Source: Paenibacillus dendritiformis
GTDB taxonomy: Bacteria; Bacillota; Bacilli; Paenibacillales; Paenibacillaceae
NCBI RefSeq assembly: GCF_015845845.1
Contig: NZ_LDIG01000153.1
Location: 23,681 to 87,680 of the forward strand
Length of the DNA: 64,000 nt
Direction: 5' to 3'
The position numbers and the translations under genes were made by a program. The notes beneath the pieces were generated by a model. The model was not told the origin of the DNA. It did not search any database and worked only from the letters and a program-made list of their open reading frames with translations. Shown in pieces: positions 37,751-46,744 of this stretch (position 1 is its first letter; each line of letters begins with the position of its first letter).

Positions 37751-38620
37751 ATGAGGCGATCCCAGGTGGCCGGGATCAATCAATCGTCCATTCTCCGCAT
37801 CTCAAGCATTTATCCGTCCCTGACGAAGTCCGAGAAAAAGGTGGCGGATATCGTGCTGAAGGATCCGGAGACGGCAGTATTTTATACGATAACCGATCTG
37901 TCCAAGCATGCGGAGGTCGGAGACACATCCGTCATCCGCTTCTGCCGGAAGCTCGGATATTCGGGCTATCAGGAATTCAAGCTGTCGCTTGCGCAGAACC
38001 TGGGGACCGTGGAAGAGCAGATATCGGGCGACCTCGAGCCAGGGGATGATCTGGAGACGATCGTCAAGAAGCTGAATGCGCTGAATCAGCAGCGGATTCA
38101 GAATACGACGGCGCTTATGGACGGAGCGAGTCTGCAAAAGGCGATCGAGTGGATCGGCGGCGCGGCGAAGCTGTACTTCTTCGGCGTCGGATCCTCGGGC
38201 ATTACCGCGATGGATGCCAAATACAAATTCATGCGGCTCGGCTTCCAGGTCGTGGCGGAAGCGGATGCCCATATCATCGCCATGAATGCGGCTCTTGCCG
38301 GCGAGGGCGATGTCGTGATCGCCATTTCGACGTCGGGCAGCACGAAGGATCTTGTCGATTCGGTCGCGATTGCCAAGCAGAAGGGCGCGCGCATCATTTG
38401 CCTGACCAGTCACGCCCTCTCGCCGGTGACGCGCTATGCGGACGCCGTGCTGCTGACGATGGCGAAGGAGGGCCCGCTGCAGGGCGGCTCCTTCTCCAGC
38501 AAGCTGGCCCAGATTCACGTGCTCGATATTTTATCGACGGCCCTCGCGCTGCTGGACAAGGAGCGGAGCTACCGGTTCCTGGAGATGACGGCCAAGTCGG
38601 TGCTCGGCAAGCTGTATTAG
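37751..38620 (+). CDS. MurR/RpiR-family transcriptional regulator
   Basis: A 289-residue regulator with an N-terminal HTH_6 domain (YPSLTKSEKKVADIVL, TITDLSKHAEVGDTSVIRFCRKLGYSGYQEFK) and a C-terminal SIS domain (YFFGVGSSGITAMDAKYKFMRLG, VVIAISTSGSTKDLVDSVAIAK) that binds phospho-sugar. It most likely controls the neighbouring carbohydrate operon. ATG 37751 follows AGAGGTG; the GTG at 37742 overlaps that site. Confidence 0.92.
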   Translation: MRRSQVAGINQSSILRISSIYPSLTKSEKKVADIVLKDPETAVFYTITDLSKHAEVGDTSVIRFCRKLGYSGYQEFKLSLAQNLGTVEEQISGDLEPGDDLETIVKKLNALNQQRIQNTTALMDGASLQKAIEWIGGAAKLYFFGVGSSGITAMDAKYKFMRLGFQVVAEADAHIIAMNAALAGEGDVVIAISTSGSTKDLVDSVAIAKQKGARIICLTSHALSPVTRYADAVLLTMAKEGPLQGGSFSSKLAQIHVLDILSTALALLDKERSYRFLEMTAKSVLGKLY

Positions 38621-38770
38621 GCGGTCCGGTCCGGGGCGGCTTGTTCGCATGCGGTGCCCCTGGCATGATGGACCTATGCACAACATCGGAGGCGAAGCTC
38701 GCCTCACGCTGCCGTTCATTTTAGAGGTATGCTCGCCGGGAACTACATTATAATTTGACGGAGGCGCATC

Positions 38771-40117
38771 ATGATGTGGATGGATGAGAAGGAAGTATCG
38801 TGGGGCTCGCCGGAAATACGCATCGGCATAATCGGACCGGAAGCGATGATGGGGCTGATGGAGCATTGTCTCAAAGGCTTCCCGTCCTTCGACCCGCTCA
38901 TGCGAAGCTACCGCCAGGAGGAAGAGGCGCCTGGTCTGGCGCGGGAGCTGGCGGAGAAGGTGGATGTGCTGCTATTCACCGGGCCCGTCTCTTATCAGTT
39001 GGCCAAAAACCAGCACCAATTCGACATTCCCTCGCTGTTCGTTCCGCTTACGGGATCGGGCCTGTATGCCGTCTTGTTCCGCCTGGAGCGCAAGCTGGAT
39101 GCATCGGCCATTACGGTCGATACGCTAAGCCGGCAGATGCTCGTGTCCACCTTCCGCGAGCTGGGCCATATGTGGACCGCTTACGAAGGGGAGCCGCTCC
39201 CGTCCTGGAAGGAGCTGGTCGATTTCCACCGCGGGCACTACGAGGCCGGCCGTTCATGCTGCGCCATCACGGCGATCCGCAGCGTGGCGCTGCAATTGGG
39301 CCGGGAGGGGATTCCGTGCGAGTGGATCGTGCCGACGGAGCAGGACATCATCGTCACGCTGGAGCGCGCGCTCCTGTCGACCGAATGGCGGAGGAACAAG
39401 GAAGTGCAGGTGGTCGTTGGCCTTATCCAGACCGACGGCATGGAGAGGCTGGCGGAGCGTCAGGTATCCGAGCATGAGATTCAGCGGCTCAAGCAGGATG
39501 TTCATCATTTGATTCTCGGCTTCGCGAAGCAACTGGACGGGCACGTCACGCAGCAGTCCTCGGGGGAGTATTCCTTTGTGACCACGAGAGGCGTGTTCGA
39601 GCGCGAGACAGGCGGCTATAAGCGAATTCCGCTCGCCCGCAATATCCACAAGAGGAACGGAATTCATCTCAGCATCGGCATCGGCTTCGGGCGTTCGGCG
39701 GCCGAGGCGGGCGTGCATGCGCGGCGTTCGCTGCAGTTGGCCCGCGAGGGGGGCGGCGGCATGTGCTTCATCGTCCGCGAGGATGAGAGCGTCATCGGTC
39801 CACTGGAGATCAACGAGCCGCATGAGCTTGATCTGTCCCTGGTTGACGCCGCATTGGTGAAGCAGGCGGAGGCGGCGGGACTGACCTCGATCTACCTTAG
39901 CCGCCTCATCGCTCATATGACCCGCTTCGGCAAGGTCGATTACTACGCCCAGGAGCTGGCGACGGTGCTGGGCGTCACGGTCCGCAGCGTGCACCGCTTC
40001 CTGCTGGCGCTGATGGATGCGGGGCTGGTCGATATTGTCGGAGAAGAGAAAGGCGCTTCCCGGGGGCGGCCGCGTCAGAAATACCGGATCAGCTTTTTGA
40101 GCCGGTTGATTCGATAA
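38771..40117 (+). CDS. PrpR-N-like / degenerate cyclase-fold / HTH regulator
   Basis: A 448-residue protein of unfamiliar build. Residues about 15-100 (IRIGIIGPEAMMGLMEHCL...KVDVLLFTGPVSYQLAK) look like the ligand-binding fold of PrpR_N. The middle (SIGIGFGRSAAEAGVHARRSLQLAR) resembles the degenerate GGDEF-like half of CdaR-type regulators. The C-terminus (ATVLGVTVRSVHRFLLALMDAGLVDIVGEEKGASRGRPRQKYRI, read in parts) is a winged helix-turn-helix. It is likely a transcription regulator for this locus. GGAGG is 7 bases before the ATG. Confidence 0.6.
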   Translation: MMWMDEKEVSWGSPEIRIGIIGPEAMMGLMEHCLKGFPSFDPLMRSYRQEEEAPGLARELAEKVDVLLFTGPVSYQLAKNQHQFDIPSLFVPLTGSGLYAVLFRLERKLDASAITVDTLSRQMLVSTFRELGHMWTAYEGEPLPSWKELVDFHRGHYEAGRSCCAITAIRSVALQLGREGIPCEWIVPTEQDIIVTLERALLSTEWRRNKEVQVVVGLIQTDGMERLAERQVSEHEIQRLKQDVHHLILGFAKQLDGHVTQQSSGEYSFVTTRGVFERETGGYKRIPLARNIHKRNGIHLSIGIGFGRSAAEAGVHARRSLQLAREGGGGMCFIVREDESVIGPLEINEPHELDLSLVDAALVKQAEAAGLTSIYLSRLIAHMTRFGKVDYYAQELATVLGVTVRSVHRFLLALMDAGLVDIVGEEKGASRGRPRQKYRISFLSRLIR

Positions 40118-40275
40118 CGGCCGGAGAACGAAGAGAAAGGGGGGAATTGACGAGAAAAATGCCAGCTTGGGCGCATGGCAGAAAAGCGTGGTATGGCAGA
40201 AAAGCGGGGCAAGCGACGCGCGGCATCAATGCTTACCAAAGGTAACGATAACACGAGAAGAAGGGATGGGATTCG
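40118..40275. other. Intergenic segment with a short direct repeat
   Basis: ATGGCAGAAAAGCG occurs twice about 20 bp apart (around 40174-40207). No gene is supported here. Confidence 0.35.
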
Positions 40276-40557
40276 ATGAAAAGGTGCATGATCGCATGGC
40301 TTGCGGCTATCGTTCTTATCGGCGCGGCCGGGTGGGTTCCTATGGCGCATGCGAATGAAACGGAGCGGGCCGGGTCGGAGGCCGAGGCGCATAAGAAGAC
40401 ACCGGCTCCGGCCGTTAATCTGGCGTTAGGCAAGAGTTACACGCTGGAGACGCCGTATCCGCCCGACGCGCTGTTCGGGAAGACGGAATCGTCGCATCCG
40501 GACGATACGGGCCGGATTCTTGCATCCCTATTCTATGAAATCAGGCGGTTGGCATGA
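40276..40557 (+). pseudogene. Exported protein fragment, N-terminal remnant
   Basis: A 93-codon frame with a signal peptide (residues about 1-27) and then NLALGKSYTLETPYPPD and SSHPDDTGR, a beta-sandwich start commonly seen in large secreted Paenibacillus proteins. The expected continuation breaks off after DDTGR and the frame closes 15 codons later. A second, unrelated-looking frame (about 40514-40726, with GGWHEAPIYDRAAPNAIFYI) follows in another frame. This looks like a decayed or deleted gene. Confidence 0.55.
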
Positions 40558-41166
40558 AGCACCTATCTATGACCGCGCGGCACCGAATGCCATATTTTAT
40601 ATCAAGCGGGACATGGCGATAGAGCTCCTGATATATAGCCGCCATGAACTGCCGAAATCAATGCTGCCGCATCCGATGAACGAATTCCGGGATATTCCGA
40701 TTCCTCCTTCTCGCTGTCCGGACTGATCCGGCGAAGATAACCAGCCAGGGAAGGAGACGGGAGTATCCGGGAGCCGCTTCACCGGTACAAGCATGGCGCC
40801 CGGCGAACCGCAGATCAGGGACCGGCTCCGCGGCCGCCGGGGGCCTTGCGCCCATAAGAAGCGGAATGGGCGTCACGAAGGTATTCCGGTCTCCGCTGTC
40901 CCGATTTGTCCGCGCGCATCATGCGAAGCACGCGGTTGTTGGCATGCCTGTTCGAAATTAGGGCTGATTGTCCAGCAAATCTACCTATTACCAAACAGGA
41001 AATACAAGCATATTTTATAGCATCAGCCGAATAGATGACCCCCAATGATATATTTCGCCTATCATTCCCGCTATGCGCTTATGCTATCAGCTCTCTTTAT
41101 TTCGATGTCACGGGTCATGATTGCTTCATCGCCTTCGGCAGAAATAGGAAAGGGAAAGGATAAAGG
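40558..41166. other. Gene-poor stretch with decayed frames
   Basis: About 600 bp. A 68-codon frame ending at 40726 may be the remnant of another coding sequence, and nothing else is supported. The last 20 bases hold the ribosome site of the next gene. Confidence 0.4.
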
Positions 41167-41694
41167 ATGTTGATGATAAGCGGTTATCAGAAAGTAATGA
41201 ACGCCATTCAGGAGCTTGATCTGGCTGAATTCCAAGTGAAGTATGCCTGCGGACAGAAGCTGAAATTCGATTTGACCAAAAAGTATGACGTCATTAGTCA
41301 GGATGTGTTCATGCAATGGCTGAGCAATATCGAATGGGGCCGTGTCGTGAAAGTAAAATGGAAAACGTGCAACGGCGAAAAGGAATCGATGTATATGCCG
41401 GGCTGCGGCGGCAAGTCTCGCCGCCATAAGAGCAAGCGGCATCATCACGACGGCTGCAAATGCGAGAAATGCAAGCCAAAGCGGCATCACCATGACGACT
41501 GCAAATGCGAGAAATGCAAGCCGCATCACCCGCACCACCACGAGTGCGACCCATGCAGACCCGATCCATGCCGTTGCTACTCCGATCCGTGCTGCTGCAA
41601 GCCCCGGTACGTATGGCGCGACCAGGATCCTTATACGCGCTTCCAGCCGAAGCCGCAAATCCCGTATAAGCATTACCCTTCCGGCAGCTGTTAA
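41167..41694 (+). CDS. His/Cys-rich repeat protein, possible metal-binding or spore-coat protein
   Basis: A 175-residue protein. Residues 1-80 are an ordinary globular-looking segment (AIQELDLAEFQVKYACGQKLK...). The C-terminal half is dominated by His, Cys, Lys and Arg: two near-identical units KRHHHDGCKCEKCKP and KRHHHDDCKCEKCKP, then HHPHHHECDPCRPDPC and DPCCCKP. Such spacing suggests binding of Zn, Cu or Ni, or disulphide cross-linking as in spore coats. No known family was recognised. The ribosome site is AAAGGGAAAGG. A hairpin terminator follows. Confidence 0.7.
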   Translation: MLMISGYQKVMNAIQELDLAEFQVKYACGQKLKFDLTKKYDVISQDVFMQWLSNIEWGRVVKVKWKTCNGEKESMYMPGCGGKSRRHKSKRHHHDGCKCEKCKPKRHHHDDCKCEKCKPHHPHHHECDPCRPDPCRCYSDPCCCKPRYVWRDQDPYTRFQPKPQIPYKHYPSGSC

Positions 41695-41708
41695 GCCGGA
41701 TGATCCAA

Positions 41709-41733
41709 GAAGCGCCCCGGCGGCGCTTCCTTA
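41709..41733 (+). terminator. Terminator-like hairpin
   Basis: GAAGCGCC (41709-41716) pairs with GGCGCTTC (41722-41729) directly after the His/Cys-rich gene. The following T-run is short (CTTATTC). Confidence 0.6.
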
Positions 41734-41941
41734 TTCGCCTTCATGAAAGAGTTCCAGACGTGCGCTTCGATTGGAGCGCACTCTTTTTCCGTTATTTGCA
41801 TCTCTTCCATTTTGGCGCTCCCCCCGCCGGCAGGCCTATTTCAATCTATCGCCGTCACTGTCGTACTCATCTTTTGGCTGAAATCCATCTATTTTTGTGC
41901 CGAACCGCTATAATGAGAGAGACAACCACTAGCGACCAAGA

Positions 41942-42832
41942 ATGGAGAACCTGGACTTGAGGACATTTAAAAAAGTATATATCGAGGTTACCAGCATCTG
42001 CAATCTGGCCTGCAGCTTCTGTCCGCAGACGGAACGGAAAGCGCAGTTCATCCAGCTTGAAGCGTTCCGTCATCTTCTTGACGAGATTAAGCCGCATACG
42101 CGGCATATCTACCTTCATGTCAAAGGCGAGCCGCTGCTCCATCCCCGCATTGATGAACTGCTGGATGCCAGCCACGAGAAAGGATTCAAGGTCAATATCA
42201 CGACCAACGGCACGCTGATCCGGAAGAACCGGCACAAACTGCTCGGCAAGCCGGCGCTTCGGCAGATGAACTTCTCGCTTCACAGCTTCGACGGACATGA
42301 AGGATCCGAGAATCGGGAGAAGTACTTGTCCGATATTTTATCGTTCGTGCGGGAGGCGTCAGAGCATCAGGTGATCTTCTCCTTCCGGTTATGGAATCTG
42401 AATCCGGAGCATGCGACAACGGCACAAAAGCGGCGGAACCGGGAGACCTTGGAGATGCTGGAGAGGGAATTTCATCTGGATTACCGCATCGAAGAAAAGG
42501 TGGTGCCCGGGGGAGGCATCCGCATTGGGGACCGCATTTATGTGAACCAGGATTATGAATTCCAATGGCCGAGCCTGCATGCCCCGGAAGATGACGGCAA
42601 GGGCTTCTGCCATGCGCTGCGCAGCCAGGCTGCGGTGCTGGTCGACGGAACGGTCGTCCCGTGTTGTCTGGACGGCGAAGGCGTCATTCGCTTGGGCAAT
42701 GTGTACCAGGCCCCGTTTTCCGAGATTGTGGAGGGCGAGCGTGCGAACCGGCTGTATGACGGATTTTCGCGAAGAGAGGCCGTTGAGGAATTATGCCGGA
42801 AATGCGGGTACCGGAAAAGATTCGGAACTTAA
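41942..42832 (+). CDS. Radical SAM / SPASM-like protein
   Basis: A 296-residue protein. CNLACSFC (residues about 20-27) is the CxxxCxxC cluster that binds 4Fe-4S and S-adenosylmethionine. TTNGTLI and HVKGEPLLHP are usual barrel motifs. Near the end, FCHALRS, VVPCCLDGEGVIRLGN and CRKCGYRK form a SPASM-type set of cysteines. Such proteins modify peptides or other substrates. No precursor peptide is clear beside it, although the adjacent His/Cys-rich protein is a candidate worth testing. Confidence 0.85.
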   Translation: MENLDLRTFKKVYIEVTSICNLACSFCPQTERKAQFIQLEAFRHLLDEIKPHTRHIYLHVKGEPLLHPRIDELLDASHEKGFKVNITTNGTLIRKNRHKLLGKPALRQMNFSLHSFDGHEGSENREKYLSDILSFVREASEHQVIFSFRLWNLNPEHATTAQKRRNRETLEMLEREFHLDYRIEEKVVPGGGIRIGDRIYVNQDYEFQWPSLHAPEDDGKGFCHALRSQAAVLVDGTVVPCCLDGEGVIRLGNVYQAPFSEIVEGERANRLYDGFSRREAVEELCRKCGYRKRFGT

Positions 42833-42857
42833 GACAACGAGATCGATAACAGAAAAC

Positions 42858-42877
42858 AGGACGCCGGCCGGCGTCCT
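42858..42877. terminator. Perfect palindrome between convergent genes
   Basis: AGGACGCCGGCCGGCGTCCT is a perfect 20-bp inverted repeat. On the minus strand it is followed by GTTTTCTG, so it may terminate the beta/gamma-crystallin transcript; it could also serve the radical SAM gene. Confidence 0.6.
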
Positions 42878-42906
42878 CGTCTCTCTTGATTCCAGGCTAG
42901 CCGGGA

Positions 42907-43281
42907 TTATTGCCGAATAATGACAATATCCCGCGGCGGGTTGCCTGTCCGTTGAATCGTGCTTATCTCGGCATCGGTCAATCTGCGGCCTACCAGGATG
43001 AAGGAAGAGGTCACATTGTTGAAATTAAATCGGCCCAGATTCGCTACATTCTGGCTTCCCCGGAACACTCGAAAAGATCCCTGGAAGTTAATCCGCGAGA
43101 ATAACACCAAGGTCACTTCATTCGCATTGACCACATTGCGCAGCCGGAAGCTGGACAGAACATTATTGAACCGGAACGCTCCCAAATCCCGAACCGCTAC
43201 TCCTCCGCGGCGGAACACAATCCGTCTTCCCGTAAAGTTAGTACCGCTGAAAATAGCTAGCCTGACATCCCGATTGGCCAT
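42907..43281 (-). CDS. Beta/gamma-crystallin-family protein
   Basis: A 124-residue protein with two Greek-key-type motifs. Each has a pattern IFSGTNFTGRRIVF or LFSRINFQGSFRVF and a calcium-site-like sequence (FNNVLSSF and FNNVTSSF, matching N/D-N/D-X-X-S-S). Such microbial crystallins bind Ca2+. No signal peptide. The start is taken at 43281, 10 bases after AAGGAG; ATG 43287 is the alternative. The gene is convergent with the radical SAM gene. Confidence 0.85.
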   Translation of the reverse strand: MANRDVRLAIFSGTNFTGRRIVFRRGGVAVRDLGAFRFNNVLSSFRLRNVVNANEVTLVLFSRINFQGSFRVFRGSQNVANLGRFNFNNVTSSFILVGRRLTDAEISTIQRTGNPPRDIVIIRQ

Positions 43282-43466
43282 GATCATATCACTCCTTCTT
43301 GTAAAGTACTAACAATATATGACGGGGTTCTAGAATCGGCTTAGACGATTGATGCCGGGGAAGCGCTTGTTTTTGCTTGTCCTTGTCAGGCGAACAAAAT
43401 TTCCGCTGATGGATGATATAATAGGTATAGTTTAATGGTGTTCCGAGAGGCGATAGATACGCTCAT

Positions 43467-45419
43467 ATGAACCTATTGGAATTCATGATGAGAAGCGAGG
43501 ACAGACCGATGATGAACCGCAACCGTGAGATCCAATTTGCAGAGCTCGAGCTGGAGGGCGGAGAGGAGGCCGTAATGGCGATTCCGCCCAGAGCGGACAC
43601 GGATAAGCCGGCTCCCCGTAGCCGCACCGCGGATCAAGAGGGGCATCTGAGCTTGGCGCCCAGCTCTTTTTCAACAACAAAAGAGAAGCGATTCGTTGAA
43701 CAGGCCCGCCGGTGGGAAGGGCATGTCGAGCCGCCGGCCCCCTTTGTTCCGTTCATGTGCTACTGGCCGGAATATAAGGATATGTCGGAAGGGCAGGCGA
43801 GATGGTACTTTTATTGGCGGAATGAAGTTCGGGAAGGGCGATACCCGCCCACTGGCCTGTCCTATCTTTTTCTAGTCTTCTACGAATTGATTAACGGAAT
43901 CGGTTGGAAGGAACCTGTTCAGGGCTATCGGCTGATGAAGGAGATCTGGATCGCTTATCGGGAGGCGTTCCCGAAGCTGGATGATTACTTGCCCGATTGG
44001 CTTATCGACTTCATCCTTGTCCACCGTCTTGACGTCTCTGTCCGCGATGTTACGGCGATTGCCCCAGGCAGCGTGTCCGGCGATGCGCTCGAATGGGAGC
44101 TTATGGACCGGTTCCGGAGCGATCCGGCGGATCTCCCGCTTGAAGCGGCGACCCAGCTGTCGGACTATCATGTCATGCGAAGCAAGTTCTGCGCCAATGG
44201 CGGACATGCCGTGATGAACAGGTATTTCCCCAAGGTATTCGCGGCTGTAGATGGATATATACGCAAAAAATATGGCGCGCGCCTGATTGAGCGGCTCCAT
44301 CTCGGCGAACCGGCAAAAAGGGAGCGTTACTTGTTCCGCAGCGCGGTCTACGACTCCACGCTGTACGGAAGCAGTGCGGCAATCGAGTGTGTTCCGATCA
44401 CCTCCCACGGCCCGCTGCGCGCCTTCGTAACCCAACTCATCCGGTTAACCGAGAATACGCTGCGCGGCTTATGCGGGTATAAGGGCAAATTGCGCGGCAC
44501 TGCCGTCGAACCGGAGATCGCCGCTCTCGTTCAGCGGTATTTGGAGCGGGAGGTTGGGCGAGCCGCCTCCGCGGAACAAGCCGAGCCTGGCGTTCGCATT
44601 AATGCGGACAAGCTGGCCCGGCTGCAGGCCGAGTCGGATGAGGTGCGCGATCTGCTTACGGTGACGGAGGAAGTTGGCGAACCGGAAGGCGGGAGCCGGA
44701 TCGGGGGCGGTCAGCGGGACGAGCCATCCGGGGCGAAGAGGGCTGGGCAGCCCGGCGAGCCGGCGGGCGGCTGCTCAGCGGATATGCCGGCGGGCCTCTG
44801 TACCGAAGCGGGTGAAGTCCGGACGCTGCTGCGCCGGCTGACGAATGAGCAGCTTCGGCTGCTGACGGCGCTGCTGGCCCATGGAGGAGAACTGGACGGA
44901 CAAGCGCTTGCGAAGCAGTCTCCCCCAATCATGATTGATCTGGCCATGGATGAGATTAACGAAGCGGCATTGGGAGCGCTCGGCAATCTGGTCCTTGAGG
45001 AGGAAGCCGGAATGATCCGAATTGCAGAGGACTACCGAGAAGAGCTGGCGGTTATGGGTGCCTGCCAACCTTCCTCTGCGGCTTCGCCTGCCTCGGGAGA
45101 GGACGAGGAGGGCAAGGCGGATGAGCCTGGCATGAGTGCGCACGGACCTGGACCTGCCGGGCTACGCGACGGCATGGACGAGGAATGGATTCAATTCGAG
45201 CGTTTGCTGGAACCGGTGCATCGCCTGGCACTGCAGGCGATGCTGGCGGGAGGGGACCAGCATTCGCTGCTGAAGCTTGCCGAGGCGCACGGAACGATGG
45301 CCGAACTGCTTATCGATGAGATCAATTCCGCCTCCATGGATGCTATCGGGGACCTGATCATTGACGGGGATGAGCTTGCAGATGACTATCTGCCTCTGAT
45401 TGAGAAATTGGCGAGGTGA
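43467..45419 (+). CDS. TerB_N / TerB_C domain protein, first gene of a putative DNA-processing cassette
   Basis: A 650-residue protein. After a disordered N-terminus, residues about 95-330 show the TerB_N pattern (EPPAPFVPFMCYWPEYKDMSEGQARWYFYWRNEVREGRY, read in parts; GLSYLFLVFYELINGIG). The C-terminal part has two related units, PIMIDLAMDEINEAALGALGNLVLEE and GTMAELLIDEINSASMDAIGDLIIDGDE, each typical of TerB_C, so the domain is repeated. Published analysis of Ter systems links TerB_N/TerB_C proteins with ATPases and helicases. It is followed after 6 bp by a BrxD-like ATPase gene and then a helicase. A TATAAT is at 43417-43422. Confidence 0.8.
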   Translation: MNLLEFMMRSEDRPMMNRNREIQFAELELEGGEEAVMAIPPRADTDKPAPRSRTADQEGHLSLAPSSFSTTKEKRFVEQARRWEGHVEPPAPFVPFMCYWPEYKDMSEGQARWYFYWRNEVREGRYPPTGLSYLFLVFYELINGIGWKEPVQGYRLMKEIWIAYREAFPKLDDYLPDWLIDFILVHRLDVSVRDVTAIAPGSVSGDALEWELMDRFRSDPADLPLEAATQLSDYHVMRSKFCANGGHAVMNRYFPKVFAAVDGYIRKKYGARLIERLHLGEPAKRERYLFRSAVYDSTLYGSSAAIECVPITSHGPLRAFVTQLIRLTENTLRGLCGYKGKLRGTAVEPEIAALVQRYLEREVGRAASAEQAEPGVRINADKLARLQAESDEVRDLLTVTEEVGEPEGGSRIGGGQRDEPSGAKRAGQPGEPAGGCSADMPAGLCTEAGEVRTLLRRLTNEQLRLLTALLAHGGELDGQALAKQSPPIMIDLAMDEINEAALGALGNLVLEEEAGMIRIAEDYREELAVMGACQPSSAASPASGEDEEGKADEPGMSAHGPGPAGLRDGMDEEWIQFERLLEPVHRLALQAMLAGGDQHSLLKLAEAHGTMAELLIDEINSASMDAIGDLIIDGDELADDYLPLIEKLAR

Positions 45420-45425
45420 AGAACC

Positions 45426-46744
45426 ATGACAGACAAAAAAATCCCGAAGCGCGTCACGACGGCGCTTATCAACTCCTTGACCGCCGGCGTCGTGCCGCGC
45501 ATTGGACTGGAGCATATCGCTGTCGGCCGCAAGCCGGAGATTGAAGCCATCCTTCGCGACCTGGACAATGTGGCCGAGGGAGGAGCGGCGTTCAGCTCGT
45601 GACGGGACGATACGGAAGCGGGAAGAGCTTCTTGCTGCAGATGATTCGCAACTATGCGATGGACCGCAGCTTCATCGTTGCCGACGGGGATCTGTCGCCG
45701 GAACGGAGACTGGTCGGCACGAAGGGGCAGGGGCTGGCGACGTACCGCGAGCTGATGATGAATCTGTCGACGCGCACCCGGCCGGATGGAGGGGCCCTGG
45801 AAACGATCCTGCAGCGCTGGATTGCTTCGATTCAACAGCAGGCGATGACCGAGCTTGGCATTGGACCGAATGACGGCGCCTTGATTATGGAGGTGGAGCA
45901 GCGCATCGCGGCCGTAACCAATGAAATGCGGAATATGGTGCACGGGTTCGACTTCGCCAAGGTGCTGGCGTCGTATTGGACCGGATATAAGAGGATGGAT
46001 GACGAACTGAAGCAAGCTTCGCTGCGCTGGCTTCGCGGGGAGTTCGCGACCAAGACCGAGGCGAAGCAGGCTTTGGGCGTCGGCGTGATTATTGATGATG
46101 ACAACTGGTACGATTACATGAAGCTGTGGTCGGAATTCGCCGCGCGGATTGGATATCAAGGACTGCTGCTTTTCATCGATGAAGGGGTTAACCTGTACAA
46201 AATTACGAACAGCATCTCCCGGCACAGCAATTACGAGAAGCTGCTGACGATGTTCAACGATACGATGCAGGGCAAGGCGGAGCACCTCGGCATCTTCATC
46301 GGCGGCACGCCGCAATTCGTGGAGGATGAACGCAGGGGGCTGTTCAGCTATGAAGCGCTGCGCTCGCGCCTCGTAAGCGGCAGATACGCGGCAGAGGGGC
46401 TCCGCAACTATACGGGCCCTCTTATTCGGCTGGACATGCTGTCTCATGAGGAGATTCTGATTCTGCTGCAGCGCCTGCGCCATATCCATGCCCTTCACTA
46501 TGGAGTGGAGCCGCTGCTGACGGACGATCAATTAATCGCATTTATGGAGCAAGCCGTCGGCAGGCTCGGAGCGGACGAGCTTCTGACCCCACGGGAGATT
46601 ATTCGTGATTTCCTGGATCTGATGCACACGCTGCAGCAGCATCCGGAGACGGAATTCGACGATCTGATCGGGGAACGGAGCGTCAAGCCCGCGGACTCCC
46701 ATCCGGATGAAGTCGGCGACTTCTTGGCGGAGTTCGAGCTATGA
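45426..46744 (+). pseudogene. BrxD-like (DUF2791) P-loop ATPase with a 1-nt deletion
   Basis: The first 58 codons from ATG 45426 (MTDKKIPKRVTTALINSL...) run in one frame and stop at TGA 45600-45602. The ATPase continues one frame back from GTG 45599 with Walker A VTGRYGSGKSFLL, LLFIDEGVNLY (Walker B) and a DUF2791 body of 381 residues. Restoring one C (TTCAGCTC to TTCCAGCTC near 45591-45596) would join them without a gap. GTG and TGA overlap (GTGA), so re-initiation could still give two chains. No slippery sequence is seen. The stop overlaps the helicase start (ATGA, 46741). Confidence 0.8.

Noticed and set aside
45560..45602. Programmed frameshift in the BrxD-like gene
   Set aside because: No slippery heptamer or downstream structure was recognised; a one-base deletion is simpler.
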